64,000 bases of DNA from Atherinomorus stipes (Eukaryota; Chordata; Actinopteri; Atheriniformes; Atherinidae): contig JALJCO010001047.1 of the NCBI GenBank assembly GCA_023101725.1, positions 372,001-436,000 on the forward strand. The letters are read 5' to 3'. A program made the translations under genes and the position numbers. Positions within the stretch are counted from its first letter, which is position 1. Each line of letters starts with the position of its first letter. Below are positions 1-11,011 of the stretch, piece after piece. The notes beneath the pieces are model-generated. The model was not told the DNA's origin. It saw only the letters and a program-made list of their open reading frames with translations, and did not search any database.

Positions 1-830
1 GACTCTGGAGCACTTTTTAAATATCAAATGCAGCTGGAGATGAGACAGGTTTTTGTTTTCCCCCCCGACTTTCATATAATGGAGGTGACCGGCGACTAAA
101 CCAAAAAGGTCCATAAAAGTCCAGAAAAACTTGTCAATATTCCTCCATACTGCTCGTCCAATGTAATCCAAGTGTTCTGAGTGGGTAGCGTCCAGAATTT
201 ACTGGAAACCACATCATTTAGTAGATTTTTAGAGCCTAAACAGTAGAACATCTTACTTTCGCGAAGCACGCATAAGCGCATTCACGAAACTATGGAAGCC
301 CTAGTGTTCAGAGCCTACTCTGCCAATAAAACAAGCATAGAAGAAGAAATTAGCTGTTTACATTGTGCTAAGAGCGCCAGAGCTGCAGACAAACACAAGC
401 GGGTCCAAGAGGGGTTGATATTGATTTAAAACAAAGAAAGAAAGAGAAACAGAACGCGCGATCTCGTCTACCGCGGCTTCCGTAGTTTCATGAACGTGCT
501 CGCAGGAGATGTGATGTTCTACTGTTTAGGCTCTAAAAATTTATTAAATTATGTGGTTTCGAGTAAATTCTAGATGCTACCCACTCAGGACACTTGGATT
601 ACATTGGACGAGCAGTATGGAGGAATATTGACAAGTTTTTGTGGACTTTTATGGACCTTTTTGGCTCGGACCCCAGCAAACACAATTATATGAAAGTTGG
701 GGGAAATGAGAAGCCTTCCTGATCTCCGGCTGCATTTGAGATTTAAAAAAAAGTGCTGCAGAGTCTTTCTCACCATGAGGGGAAGTGGAAAATAAAGTTA
801 CATCATTCTGTGTGTGTACTATTCCTTTAA
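1..830. mobile_element. Foldback (long inverted repeat) TTAA element, family a, copy 1, cut by window start
   Basis: Bases 1-300 and 470-830 are inverted copies of each other around a ~170-bp centre. The shared block contains CCATAAAAGTCC and TATTCCTCCATACTGCTCG. The right end reads GTACTATTCCTTTAA (TTAA at 827-830), which is the inverse of the left end of the second copy at 5674. About 50-100 bp of the left end lies outside the window. No transposase frame is visible, so it is non-autonomous. The terminus TTAAAGGAA fits the TTAAAGGRR signature known for T2/Kolobok-type MITEs; that assignment is inference. Confidence 0.8.
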
Positions 831-3157
831 GCACCACTGATATTCTCTTTGTAATCTTTTCTGTAAGCAACGAGGGGAACCCATGTATGGTCAAAACGTG
901 GAAACCCAATCTGGGAATTAAGCTACTGCTTATCCTCTCTTACCAGCATATGGAGCACATTCTTCAGAATCTTCTTTGTTTTATCACTACACACTGGTCT
1001 GCCTTGCTGTGTATTATTCCACCTGAGTAAATACAGGACGGCATCTTTCCTTCTTAGCGCGGCGCACATGTCTTCCAGAGGCGTCCAGCGAAGGCTTCAG
1101 CCGCTGGTCTTTGGCCCAGTAACTGCTTCACCCCTGCCTGCTCAGAGAGAGCGAGAGCAGGAGTTTGTGTTTTCAGTTCGTATCCTGAGAGACCAGCTGC
1201 TGTTGATGGACAGTTTCTCATCAGGTCAATGTCAGTGTACCTCTCTGTTCCCCATACGCAGTCCCACTGAAATGCCAAAGATTTGAGCTCATAGTTTAAA
1301 CTTTCAAGCTTCTGAAATCTAGACAGGCCAAATTCTCCGCATATTTTCATGTCATTGTAATACGTATTAACACATGTATGAGGTTCTCGCCAAACAGAAT
1401 TGCAGATGGTCAGAGTCCATTAAGAAATGCTGGGATTTTGAAATGTGCTACATGTGAGATTCCTGCTGCAAAATAATTGATACTTGATTTTGGGCTGTTT
1501 TTTGATTGATTTTTTTATAGTTTATTTGTCTAAAACCAATTACAGTAAAAAACATTAGACTCAGACCAGATTACATCTTTAGTTTCTGGCAAGAGAACAA
1601 AAGGATTCAGTAGAAAAGGTGGAAATAAATTTGAAATGAAAAATAGAAGAATGTATATAGAAGGTAGAAAGATTTAGAAACAGATATGGACCAAATATCA
1701 TATCACCATATATTTGTTTTAGATGACGATATATACTCGCATTTTGAAGAGGATTCAGACTGTGATGAAGATTAAAGCTGCTCAGACTAAATATCGACTT
1801 CATGTTGTTCAGTAATAAACTTATTTTCATTTTACTTATCAGCTCCATTTCCATTGATCGGACATGAAATCAATGACTGCACCTTTTCCAGTTTACCTGC
1901 CAACTTCTAAGAAAAAGAGAGATGTCTCAGACAATATAAACAACTGCCGCAAACTGGATTTAAATGAAATGAAGCATGAAAGAACCGTAGAAAAGCCGCT
2001 CAAAACTAACAGAAAACGCTGCAGAAGCAGGAGGGAGCAGCATAAAATATGGCTCCCACGTGTTTTGTGGTGAGATTACATCTCACACTTAACGCTGCTA
2101 TATTTCACATATATAGGTGTTGAAGCTGATAAGAGTATTTGCTTTAAAGAGCTTTGCTGGAAGGTAAACAAGAGTGAAATGTATACACCCATATTTGTCC
2201 AAAGCACAATATGTAACCTATTTATCTGCAGCCAGATAGAGAGCTCTTAAGACTTGTTTGTGATGTACTTTGAATACTTCAGGATAACAACTTGATTTTT
2301 CATTTGGGTTGAAGTTCTTGTTTCTTCTGTTTTGAGGAGATTTAATTTTATTTTGGAGTAGTTTTATTTGTTTTATCGTCCTGGATTGTCAGAAACAAAG
2401 CAGTTCAGTTGCTTGATTTTTTTTTTTTTCCATTATATTTACACATTCTTGAGAAAAAAAAATCAGAAACCTAAAAGAAACAAATATTAGAGAAACCAAT
2501 TAGAGGCTGATTTAAAAACCCCACCTAGGAAAATTTAAATAATAACCATAATTAAAGTAACAATGCAGTGTGAAGCATTAACAAAAATATAATCTGCCTA
2601 ATTAGAATTAGATTCAAACTTTTAAAAAAATAAAATTTCAGAACAGCACATGTTGAAAAACATAAAACGATCAAGTTTCTACAAAATCTCTTTAACATCA
2701 AAGCTTCCTTGAGTTTCATTTTATATCTAGATAAAGACAAAAAAAAATCAGTTAATAATAAATATAAATTTGTGTTTCATAATTGGATTTCACAGTATTT
2801 TAATGAAAATTGTTCTTGAGATGTATGATACATTGGTAGGTACAAGTTATTCAGTAATGATTGACCTGAGAATTACTTATAAAAAATATTTGAAAATGTG
2901 GCAAGTCCGTACCCATGAACTTCAGTTTATAAATAAATGTTCATATTTGAAAAAGATTTAAGTCAAAAATAGCCAATACATTACATTTTAAGAAAAAGTG
3001 GAGCGGTTCGGGCACATGATGACTTGGAAAAAGTTGCCATTCTGACAAAATGTTTTTGCAGCAGTAAGATTTCATGAAGATATGTTGGAAAAGTACTGGC
3101 CTGTACAATATTACAGTACTGTAAGTGAGATATGGATATACCAAACTATAGTATAAT
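831..3157. other. No recognised gene; AT-rich from about 1490
   Basis: Two opposed open frames overlap at 1054-1350 (98 codons, minus) and 1068-1286 (72 codons, plus). I do not recognise either, and neither has a convincing splice or promoter context. From about 1490 to 3000 the DNA is AT-rich with short A and T runs and no repeat shared with the rest of the window. Confidence 0.5.
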
Positions 3158-3726
3158 GTTAAAAAACAAGGTGAATGACTAAGGCACTAATATTTCTAAT
3201 AATCCCCAGAGCTTTTGTGATCTTGTTACAAACAAAACTAATATGTCTTTTCCAAGTAAGTTTCTCATCAATTAACATTCCTATAGGAATCTTGTTGATG
3301 TAATCATTTCTTTGCCATCAATATGCACGTTCACTGAATCCAAATGATAATTAATTTTCCCTGCAAATATCAGAAAATTTGATTTTTTTTTCTCATTTAA
3401 TGCCAATTTATTGGTAACCATTTTGAAAATGCTTAAAGACCATTATTTAATTAATTGATGAGTGCAAAAAAATCTATTGGAGATAAGTAAATTAGTATCA
3501 TCTGCAAATAATATGCCGCTGCAAAATTATTAATGTATATGAGAAACAATAGTGGCCCTGAAATGGAACCTTGTGGTACCCCACATTGTATCATATGCCT
3601 CCCAGACTCTATTCCATCTATACTGACATACTGCAATCTATTGCAATTACTAAGCCACTTCAGAAGATATCCATGAAATCCATATTCATACATTTTTTAA
3701 AGTAAAATGTCATGATTGAATTTATT
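3158..3726 (-). pseudogene. Antisense relic of a non-LTR retrotransposon reverse transcriptase
   Basis: Read on the minus strand, this encodes a decayed RT core. The frame at 3693-3451 carries the finger/palm motif CGVPQGSISGPLLFLIYIN. After a frameshift the catalytic block reads LFADDTNL at about 3530-3500, so both catalytic aspartates are still present. Further downstream (about 3290-3200) a third frame gives LIDEKLTWKRHI, which matches the thumb region of jockey/CR1-group LINEs. An intact element would encode about 900 residues; only about 190 codons' worth remains, in at least three frames. There is no endonuclease domain and no identifiable tail, so it is 5'- and probably 3'-truncated. 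The clade within the jockey/CR1 group is not certain. Confidence 0.75.
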
Positions 3727-5199
3727 TAGTCTTTTTTTATCTCCAAAGTTTTATTTTTACTTTTTTCTTTAATATCTTGTTATTCCTCCCAGTTATCCAT
3801 GCAGAGGCTGACATGAAACACAATGAACGAGAGCAGGATGATGGCGCAGTTTTAAATGCATCCACAGAATAACCACTTGCTTATTTTCAAAAGTCATAAA
3901 TGAGATTTTATTTTTCAGTTTCATCAGCGGCTGTTTACATCTTTCACCATGCCGAAAGTAGTTATGGCTCGAAGAAAAAGAGATGAAGTGCTGATGGTGC
4001 ACCGCCGTAGTCTACATTTGGGCTCGGTGACGGATGAAAGAAAGAAAAATAAATCCTTGAGGATGGGCTTGGGTTTGGGTCTCAAATTTGGGAGTGTGCT
4101 GACTCACACTGTGGCTTTCGGGAAGGCAGCGCCGCAGTAACTGATTGCAATAACATTGGTTTTTGTTGGGTAAATTAGAGAAATTGTACAAGACAAAACA
4201 AATAAGTGAAAGAACTCAAGTATTTCTTTACCTGTTTTCTTTAGTTACGCACCGATGTGGCTGGCACAGTAAATAAACCTCCGCACCGCAGTCAGACTTT
4301 CCCAGCATGTAGCGGAGTGCTGACATTTACTTCCTAACCAACCTTACAATACTTCCAGCTCGTCTTTATTTATCAGCAACGTATTTCCAGCCTCCATCTG
4401 GCAGAGCTGATATCACTGTGGTGGGCCAGCTTGGAATATGCACACGCCCCCCCTCAGTTATCTCATCCCTTACAACCAAGCACACATAAACGGAGCTAAT
4501 TCTGCTCTTCTTGTCTGATATCAGTCAGCAGAAAGCAGGAAACGGTGAAAAAAGATAACTGTGTTTGCTCAACCACACATGCAGGAGTGAGCTTGTCGCT
4601 CCGGACGATGCTTGTACAGTAAACCCACTTTATTTTAGTTTTTCCACAGCAAAAATTGGAGATCAAACAAAAATCGCCCTCTCTATTATTCTTTTCCTCT
4701 TGCAGGGCTGAACCGAAGTGCATTTCATGCTTTGAAAAACACAGTGAAAACACTGTGAATTCCTGGTGCTGCTGTGTGACAGCCGGCGATTGCAGAAGTC
4801 TCATGGCAAGCCCAAAGGGGGAGCTTCTCAGCAGAGCTGCAGGCCAACTAAAACAGAATCATGTTTGAACACCTATTTCCACTGGGATGGGGGGGGGGGG
4901 GGGGGCTCTCCAAGCTTTAATCAGGATCTTAAAACAGGCAGGCCTTTGATAAAGACTCCGCTCTGTACATTTATCTTCTTCCTCTGAAGGCTGCGCTGGC
5001 TTAAGTCTTCTACTTTGATCCTACTTTTTTGGAGAGCGGTGTCGGACATATCTGCCGCTGATAACGCGCTGCTCAAGTTGTGATGCAGAAAAAGAGGAAC
5101 GCAAAGACACCACCCTCTCTACTTGTGTATTAGTGTGTAGTTTCACCCTGTTTTTTTTTTTTTTTCTTTTCCTCTTCGTGGAAACAGTCCCATCCATTT
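3727..5199. other. No recognised gene; contains a 17-G run
   Basis: Only short open frames on both strands. A homopolymer of 17 G lies at 4889-4905 and a T-rich tract at about 5150-5165. Nothing here repeats elsewhere in the window. Confidence 0.5.
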
Positions 5200-5491
5200 T
5201 CCGGGCGCTGTCATAAACATCACCTCCTGGTTAAAGAGGAGCTGTGACAGGGTGCTGCCCCACAATGTGCGAGGGCAACAATATTTGACTTGGACGTGTT
5301 CCTGGTGATGAGGCCAAACCCTGCAACAGGCCTCTTGGCAGATGTCATGCCTGAGTGCTTTGGAATAATGCTGATAGGAGCTGAGCCGGACTGGACTATA
5401 CCCATGACGGACTTGGCTGTAATCTGTGCATCAGCATTCAGAGCACGCCAAGCTGTGGCACAGCTCTGTCTGCACAGACTCTGGTTATCAT
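5200..5491. other. Unrecognised segment, open in both directions
   Basis: The plus frame at 5290-5491 is open for about 67 codons and the minus frame at 5405-5220 for 61. A pyrimidine tract followed by AAACAG (about 5150-5190) resembles a splice acceptor just upstream. I cannot match either translation to a family. It is more GC-rich than its neighbours and is not repeated in the window, so a host exon is possible but unproven. Confidence 0.2.
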
Positions 5492-5625
5492 AGAGTTAAA
5501 TGTAATCAGAAATCTGACCGGTCAGTTTTAAAACTGGTAAATGCACATATGCAACTTAGTGGATTAAATTAAGTTTAGTTTTGAAAAAAATTTGTTTATA
5601 AATGCTCGAAAATATCTAGAAACAG

Positions 5626-5673
5626 TAGGGATGTGTGATATTGGCTTTTGTTTTTACCGATATTGTCCAACTC
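5626..5673 (+). repeat. Left end of a hAT-like MITE, interrupted by the TTAA element at 5674
   Basis: It starts TAGGGATGTGTGATATTGG and runs to TATTGTCCAACTC. The same end occurs at 24803, where the sequence continues through ...AACTCTTTAATTTCC uninterrupted. The break therefore falls at a TTAA. Confidence 0.6.
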
Positions 5674-6251
5674 TTAAAGGAATAGTACACCTACCGAATG
5701 ATGTAACTTTATTTTTTAACACTTTTTTAATATCTCAAATGCAGCCGACGATCAGGAAGGCTCCTTGTTTTCCCCCAACTTTCTTATAATGGAAATCGCT
5801 GGGGCCTGAGACAGAAAGGTCCATAAAAGTCCACAAAAACTTGTCAATATTCCTCCATACTGCTCGTCCAATGTAATCCAAGTGTCCTGAGTGGGTAGCG
5901 TCCAGATTTGACTGGAAACGACATCATTTAGTAGATTTTTAGAGCCTAAACAGTTCGACATCTTACTTTCACGAAGCACGCAAATGCACGTTCACGAAAC
6001 TACGGCAGCCTCGGCATTCAGAGCCTACTCTGCCGATAATACAAGCGTAGAAGAAGAAATTCACTGTTTGCATTGTGCTAAGAGCGACAGAGCTGCAGAC
6101 AAACCGGGACAAACACAAGAGGGTCCAAGAGGGCATGGATATTGATTTAAAACAAAGACAGAAAGAAAAAGAGAATGTGCAATCTCGGCTTCTGTAGTTT
6201 CGTGAACGCGCATCGCCGTGCTTGCTAGAGTTGCGATTTAGTACTGTTTAG
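5674..6251. mobile_element. Foldback TTAA element, family a, copy 2, right arm truncated
   Basis: It begins TTAAAGGAATAGTACACC. The left arm matches 1-300 almost base for base in long blocks (for example the stretch 5820-5950). The right arm starts near 6185 and stops at about 6251, short of the expected TTTAA end. TTAA at 5674-5677 fits a TTAA insertion into the hAT-like end just upstream. No coding capacity is visible. Confidence 0.75.
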
Positions 6252-6590
6252 TGACGGTTTTGCCACAGGCGCAATTAGCTGCAGGTTAGCCGCGTGTGGG
6301 GTGGTGTGCTGACTGTGCATGCTGTGTAAAGTGTATCTTAGGAGCTAGTGGAACTAGCTGGATGTGCAGTGGGTTCTTCGTTTAGCGTGCCATGTTCAAA
6401 GCATGCCCTAAAAGCTAGTTAACCTAGCCGATGTGCTGTGGATTGTCACTGGGACTGTAGTGGACTTTCAGTAAAGGCACACACGTATTTTAGGAACTTA
6501 TAATCTATTCATAAAGATTCTTTTATTGTACTACATCCCTGTCTGTGTTCGTTCAAAGTTTTTGACATTCTTAACTTTCAGCTGAAGGTA
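6252..6590. other. Unassigned sequence between repeats
   Basis: No gene. It contains short diverged direct repeats of the form AGCTAGTGGAACTAGCTGG, and ACATCCCTG at 6534-6542, which could be the right end of a TAGGGATG-type hAT element. Confidence 0.3.
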
Positions 6591-6800
6591 AAACCCACAT
6601 TTATTACACTATTATCAGCAGCTTCAAAGTAAGTCAGTCTGTAGCAGCAGCAGCTGCACTGTAGTCACATGACTCTGAAAGGAATGCTGGGAAATGAAGT
6701 TCTTCCACAATAACGGGGACTTTTATACATGCTTTTATACATAATGCAACAAGATCTCACGAGATTTCTTTAGTAAAAATATCGGTTTTTCAATCGATTG
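6591..6800. repeat. Internal segment of a hAT-like repeat
   Basis: TATTATCAGCAGCTTCAAAG and the following ~90 bp recur at 25620-25700, both times downstream of a TAGGGATG-type left end. The end of the block (AAAAATATCGGTTTTTC) resembles the ATATCG-rich parts of the hAT MITE at 21490-22123. Confidence 0.5.
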
Positions 6801-6805
6801 AAAGC

Positions 6806-6846
6806 CCCATCCAATGAAATGAATTTCATTTCATTGGATGGGGCTG
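6806..6846. repeat. Perfect-looking palindrome CCCCATCCAATGAAAT
   Basis: CCCCATCCAATGAAATGAA is followed by its inverse ending ATTGGATGGGG. The same palindrome flanks the Rex1-like LINE at 28298-31560, so this is a paralogous unoccupied version of that insertion site. Confidence 0.7.
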
Positions 6847-6850
6847 CAAA

Positions 6851-7201
6851 TGGCCCGTGCTTATTGATTGAATGATTATGTCCATCAAACATCAAACAAC
6901 CTATTTGCGCTTGTCTATGCCGCTGTTTGCTCTTAAAAAGAAAAAACGTTTGTGGATGAGGTCATGGAGGTGTTGGTGTTTGCAGTGAGGATGTTTTACA
7001 CCACAGAAGAAGATGGAGGTGAGATAATTATCACTTTTAGGAAACGTGGTTCCTCTGCTGTTTACTGGGAAGCTAACAAGCTAGCCACTCAGCTGTTCTC
7101 AGTTACGTTCACGAACAACCATCGGTGCATGTGTTCCTGTGCTCTGGAGGCGTGGTTTCAGGGTTGTATATTTTTTCAAATATCCCTTACCCTGCCTTTA
7201 A
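6851..7201 (-). mobile_element. TTAA element, family e, copy 2
   Basis: The right end reads TTACCCTGCCTTTAA, the inverse of TTAAAGGCAGGGTA at 28016. Inner blocks GCCGCTGTTTGCTCTTAAAA and the inverse of TTTGATGGACAT are shared in order with the 28016 copy. That copy lacks about 200 bp present here, so one of the two is an internal deletion variant. No transposase is encoded. Confidence 0.65.
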
Positions 7202-7202
7202 A

Positions 7203-7290
7203 CCGCCACGTTGGTACTAAGGGGCCCAAAGTGGGCCAAGAAAACCTTCCCCACACCATTCCACCAGCAGCAGCCTGAAGCCTTGATCCA
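7203..7290 (-). pseudogene. Fragment of a Tc1-like transposase
   Basis: On the minus strand, EWCGEGFLGPLWAP and preceding residues align with the Tc1-like block normally reading GGGGVMVWGxFSxxxxGPL, which lies ahead of the second catalytic Asp. The DNA is close to the better-preserved copy at 10036-10228 (shared GGTACTAAGGGGCCCAAAGT). Only about 30 codons survive. Confidence 0.6.
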
Positions 7291-7984
7291 ACCCTCTTAC
7301 ATTGGTTTTTACTTGCTTATCATCTTGTTTTGTCAGCAAAATGTAGATGATGAAAACTGTTAGCCAAAAGGCTGCTTTCTGCAGCGATGTGTCCTGGCAG
7401 CCTGATGTTGATGGAGACAGACGGGACAGCAACTGCACAGATGAAACACAATCTGTTATAAATCTAACACCATTCTGCAGTTTTAACATCACATATGTTG
7501 TTCCGTAGAATCCCAGTGCATATTCCTCCTGACCAGATGAGCACTGTACGTTCGTGCTGTTGCAACTACATCTGTGAAGTCATGTTTCTTCGCCTGCACA
7601 AAATGTATCAGGCAGGAATGCAAACTGTTTGGTTTCAGTAGTTCAGTAATAAAAAAACAACTGGAATCTGTATCCTGAAAGGCTGTTTGCATGAACAGAA
7701 CGCTTCACCTTGAAGAAAATTAAAAAGACTAAATTTATCAGCCATGTTTGAGCAAAAGCCCTCCCCCATGCTACATAAAACAATGGCTTTCTTTATACGT
7801 TGGAAAGTTAAACGCAGGTTGCATCTAATTCAACGGGAATCCAAGCAAAACCACCTTTCTACCAGTGGCGGAGCCAGACTTTTATTGTCATTATGCGATT
7901 AATTGCATGTTTGATGCACAGCGTTTTTCTCCTTTAAAAGTGCTGCTATATGAAGAAAATGCTCCAACCATTGGTTTACCAGTT
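7291..7984. other. No recognised gene; one solo hAT-like end
   Basis: No open frame of note. CAGTGGCGGAGCCAGAC at 7863-7879 looks like an isolated hAT terminus (CAGNGGCG). No partner end is seen. Confidence 0.4.
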
Positions 7985-8410
7985 AAAAACTAACAAGATA
8001 GAAATCTGGGACTAGTCCTGGACTCAGACCTGAATTTCAACATCACATTAAATGACTGATGTCTCAGCAGGACAAGGAAAAATCTGTCCATACATTCATC
8101 TTCAATAGTCTACAAGTACTGTAATGCTGTCCATACAGGTCTGCCTATAAAGTCTATCAGACAGCTGCAGTTAGTCCATAATGCTCCTGATCCAGTCCTC
8201 AGATCTGGACTCTGGTTTCCTGTTTGACAAAGAATTGACTTCAGAATCCAACGGCTAGCTTACCAGCACTGAAGGTTTAGGACCAAATTTCTGTTCCCAG
8301 AGTCAGAACTAAACCTGAAGAGGCAGCGTTCAGTTTTTAAGCTCCTCACATGTGGAACAAACTCCCAGAAAACTGAAGGTCTGATGAAACTCAGTAGTTT
8401 TAAGGTTACG
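7985..8410 (+). pseudogene. Decayed L2-type LINE, C-terminal part of reverse transcriptase
   Basis: In shifting plus-strand frames the sequence follows the L2 order. NLGLVLDSDLNFN comes first, then a degenerate palm/thumb region, then VPRVRTKPEEAAFSF and APHMWNKLPE near 8360. The last motifs are the conserved C-terminal block of L2/CR1-type ORF2 and also occur at 34260-34380. Several stops and frameshifts are present. The canonical 3' tail seen at 34562 is absent. Confidence 0.75.
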
Positions 8411-8460
8411 TCCCTGTAACCATCCATCAGTTAGCCACATCATACTGGTTTGGTTTTACT

Positions 8461-8604
8461 TCCTTAAAGCAGATGCTAGCTAGCAGTCATTTGAGGATAG
8501 CCTCCAGTGTTTCACTTTACTACGAACACAAAAGCATTTGAAGACAACACACTGGTAATCTCCACTTCATCTTTCCCATCTCACATGAAGGCAGCATTAA
8601 AATG
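8461..8604 (+). repeat. Unnamed interspersed repeat R1, uninterrupted copy
   Basis: The block from GCAGATGCTAGCTAGCAG through CTGGTAATCTCCACTTC to CACATGAAGGCAGCATT recurs at 41468-41608 plus 43885-43918. There it is split by an L2 element. I do not recognise the family. Confidence 0.65.
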
Positions 8605-8949
8605 TAGAGATGCACGATATTATCAGGCTGATAACAGGATATTATGACATTTTTCTGATAAGTTCGATATCAGGACGACTCACCTCGATAACTTATGTCC
8701 CATATAGTTGGAACTTTTAAGATCGGACATGCAGAAGTTGAAAATCCCACTTTTAAGCTTTTCTCACTGAGATATTGCAATTGGAGAAAGAAAGCTGCTG
8801 CTTCACAGGTGAGACCCCAAACTGCTTCCAAACCACTTTCCCCATCTTATTTTAGACACCAGCTACCCCATACAGTTGGAATTTTATCGGTATCGGCCTT
8901 TAGGAGCTGAAATTGAACGGTTTTGAAAAATGGTTATTGTGCGTCCCTG
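8605..8949 (+). mobile_element. hAT-type MITE with 8-bp target duplication
   Basis: The ends are TAGAGATGCACGATA and TATTGTGCGTCCCTG, imperfect inverted repeats. The flanks are TTAAAATG (8597-8604) and TTAAAATT (8950-8957), a 7/8 match that fits the 8-bp duplication made by hAT transposases. At 345 bp with no transposase frame, it is non-autonomous. Its right part (ATCGGTATCGGCCTTTAGGA) recurs inverted at about 10617-10690. Confidence 0.75.
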
Positions 8950-8957
8950 TTAAAATT

Positions 8958-10035
8958 TGCACTTGCCACCTACTACATAGTGCAAACTACTGTACAGGAA
9001 TGACCGGATGCCGTGACATATCAGTCATCTGGGGGGCACCTGGGGGTGCCAATCCAATGTCATTAGAGTCCAGTGCCCCCCTGGTCCCCCCTCTAGCTTC
9101 GCCTATGCTTTCTGCAATCCTAGGTTCAGCAGAAGCTGTTTGGAATATTCTAAAGATCCGATGACTTGCTATTACGCAGCAGAAGCCATCGCTGAGCAGC
9201 AAGAGAACAAAACGCTGTCCTCAGTTAACGATCGCTGCTAAGTGCATGACCAACAGTCCAGCCCAGTTTTTAAATCATGTCACTTCAGATGAAAATAGAT
9301 GTAAGGAAATTCGATTGCTCCAGTTCAGAGTTAGCCGAGCATTGTAGCTGAAGACTTGGAGGAAGTGCCGGCAGGAAGACAATGGGAATATTGAGAATTC
9401 CTCTGCGTCATTAGGACAGACCAGGATTAGCAGAGACTTCCTGTTTGCGACTGGCTCGGGGCCAGGCCGGCCGGTGATGTAGGCATTAAAGTGAGAAAGT
9501 AACCCTTGAAAGGATACCTTAAACAGGCCAGCCACAGGGGACATGTTTTCTTTCCCATGACACTTTGAGCTGCCACCTGGTCCCCCCCCCCCCCCCCCAA
9601 GAGCCGCTGACAGATCATAAACTGATGCTAAAGAAAGGGTCCACAAGGACAAATTTACGATAATGGTTTGTAAAATAACTTTCAGATTACCAGGAGAGGA
9701 GGTGCTCTGCTTCATGTCAGCGTTGTGGTCGGAGCAGCTCAGTGTGAGCGTTTGGTAGCAAGCTGTGTGACCCCATCATCATGAACCACGCTGACTTTAC
9801 ATGCTTTATTTATGGATTTATTTATGTAGTAATGGCATCCGTTCATTGCAGTTCCCCACTTGATGTGGGGAGAATTTCATCCATACTTTACCCTTAATGT
9901 CCTCATGGTATTTTTTAGAAGCGTAATTGTGTGATGTCATCTTTGTGACATCATCATCCTGCTGGAAGCAGCATCAGAAGATGCTCCACTGTGGTCATAA
10001 AGGGATGGACATGGTCAGCAACAATACTCAGGTAG
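8958..10035. other. No recognised gene; GC-rich repeat-like patch and a 17-C run
   Basis: 9020-9105 contains GGCACCTGGGGGTGCC and CCCCCCTGGTCCCCCCTCTA, which resemble the edge of a hAT-like element. A run of 17 C lies at 9582-9598. The overlapping minus-strand open frame (9715-9275) spans that homopolymer and looks fortuitous. Confidence 0.4.
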
Positions 10036-10228
10036 GCTGTGGTGGTTAAACCGCCATGTTGGTACTAAGGGGCCCAAAGTGGGCCAAGAAAATCTCCCCC
10101 ACACCATTACACCACCACCACCAAGCTGAATCATTGATCCAAGGCAGGATGGATCCATGTTCATGAGGGTTCCAGCAGATTCTGAGCCTAGCATCTGAAT
10201 GTGGAGCTGGGATTATGGTTTGAAGCAT
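10036..10228 (-). pseudogene. Tc1-like transposase fragment
   Basis: The minus-strand translation SDARLRICWNPHEHGSILP, followed by the W/G-rich stretch ending EIFLAHFGPLS, aligns with the middle of the Tc1-like DDE domain. That block usually reads SDGRVRIWRxxxExMDPxC...GGGGVMVWGxFSWHTLGPL. About 60 codons remain. The helix-turn-helix region and terminal repeats are missing. The preserved frame suggests moderate age. Confidence 0.75.
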
Positions 10229-10235
10229 CTCATCT

Positions 10236-10700
10236 AAAGTTGAACAATTAATCGCGTTTGCAATTAAATTGCGATTTTAATTAGCGCATTTTCGTAATCA
10301 TGCCGTCATGCAATTTTCCCACATCATCTGGTCACATGAAGGCCCGAATCTCATCTATTCATATTCAAACAAATTCCCACTTACTGTAGAGCCTGTTTGA
10401 AACCTTATCGGTGAAGTTTATTCGCTGGATGTTAATACTCCAACCTTTCATGTCCATGTTTGCTGTTCATAATAGGAACATTCATCATGAAACCTGAATG
10501 TCATCTGATTAGGTTTTCTTTTAACCACTCAGTGTTGCAGATATGTTTAATTCTATAACTTAATCCTGTTTTAAGACTCAAATAATTCAAACATGTCGTT
10601 TTTTCATGCACAATAATCTGTTTTTAATACAATAACCGATAAATTTCAGCTTCTAAAGGCCGATACAGATAACTGACAACCGATAACACACTTACATACC
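10236..10700. repeat. hAT-like repeat ends and fragments
   Basis: GAACAATTAATCGCGTTTGC (10241-10260) and the following ATTAAATTGCGATTTTAATT are typical of a common fish hAT-like end. The truncated CTAGGGCTGGACAATTAATC at 11012 shares this end. At 10617-10690 an inverted piece of the 8605-8949 MITE family is found. Internal boundaries are unclear. Confidence 0.45.
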
Positions 10701-11011
10701 TAATCATGGAATCAATAATATTGCCCAATCCAAAAAGACTTTTCACTCTTTCAATAAAGAAATATTTATTTTTTCCAGTGAAAAACTATCAGTAAGCCTC
10801 AAACATTTTCAAAAAGATATCAACCAAAACTAATTGACATCAACTTAAACAAGGTGCATTTATTACTGATACAAATGAAGAGTTCATTTGCAAAAACAGA
10901 CGAACACCATTTAGAAAAAGTTGAGTTAACTCAAAACTCAAAACTCAAAAACTCGTTAAATATAAAGGCTCATTGATCTGATGCAACCCGCCATGCATAT
11001 ATATACAGATA

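Noticed and set aside
9582..9598. Homopolymer runs (9582, 4889, 50201, 55200) as biological signals
   Set aside because: Such runs are common in fish genomes and prone to sequencing error; no associated feature.
9275..9715. 146-codon minus frame
   Set aside because: It spans a 17-base C/G homopolymer (poly-Gly) and has no recognisable domain; no splice or start context.
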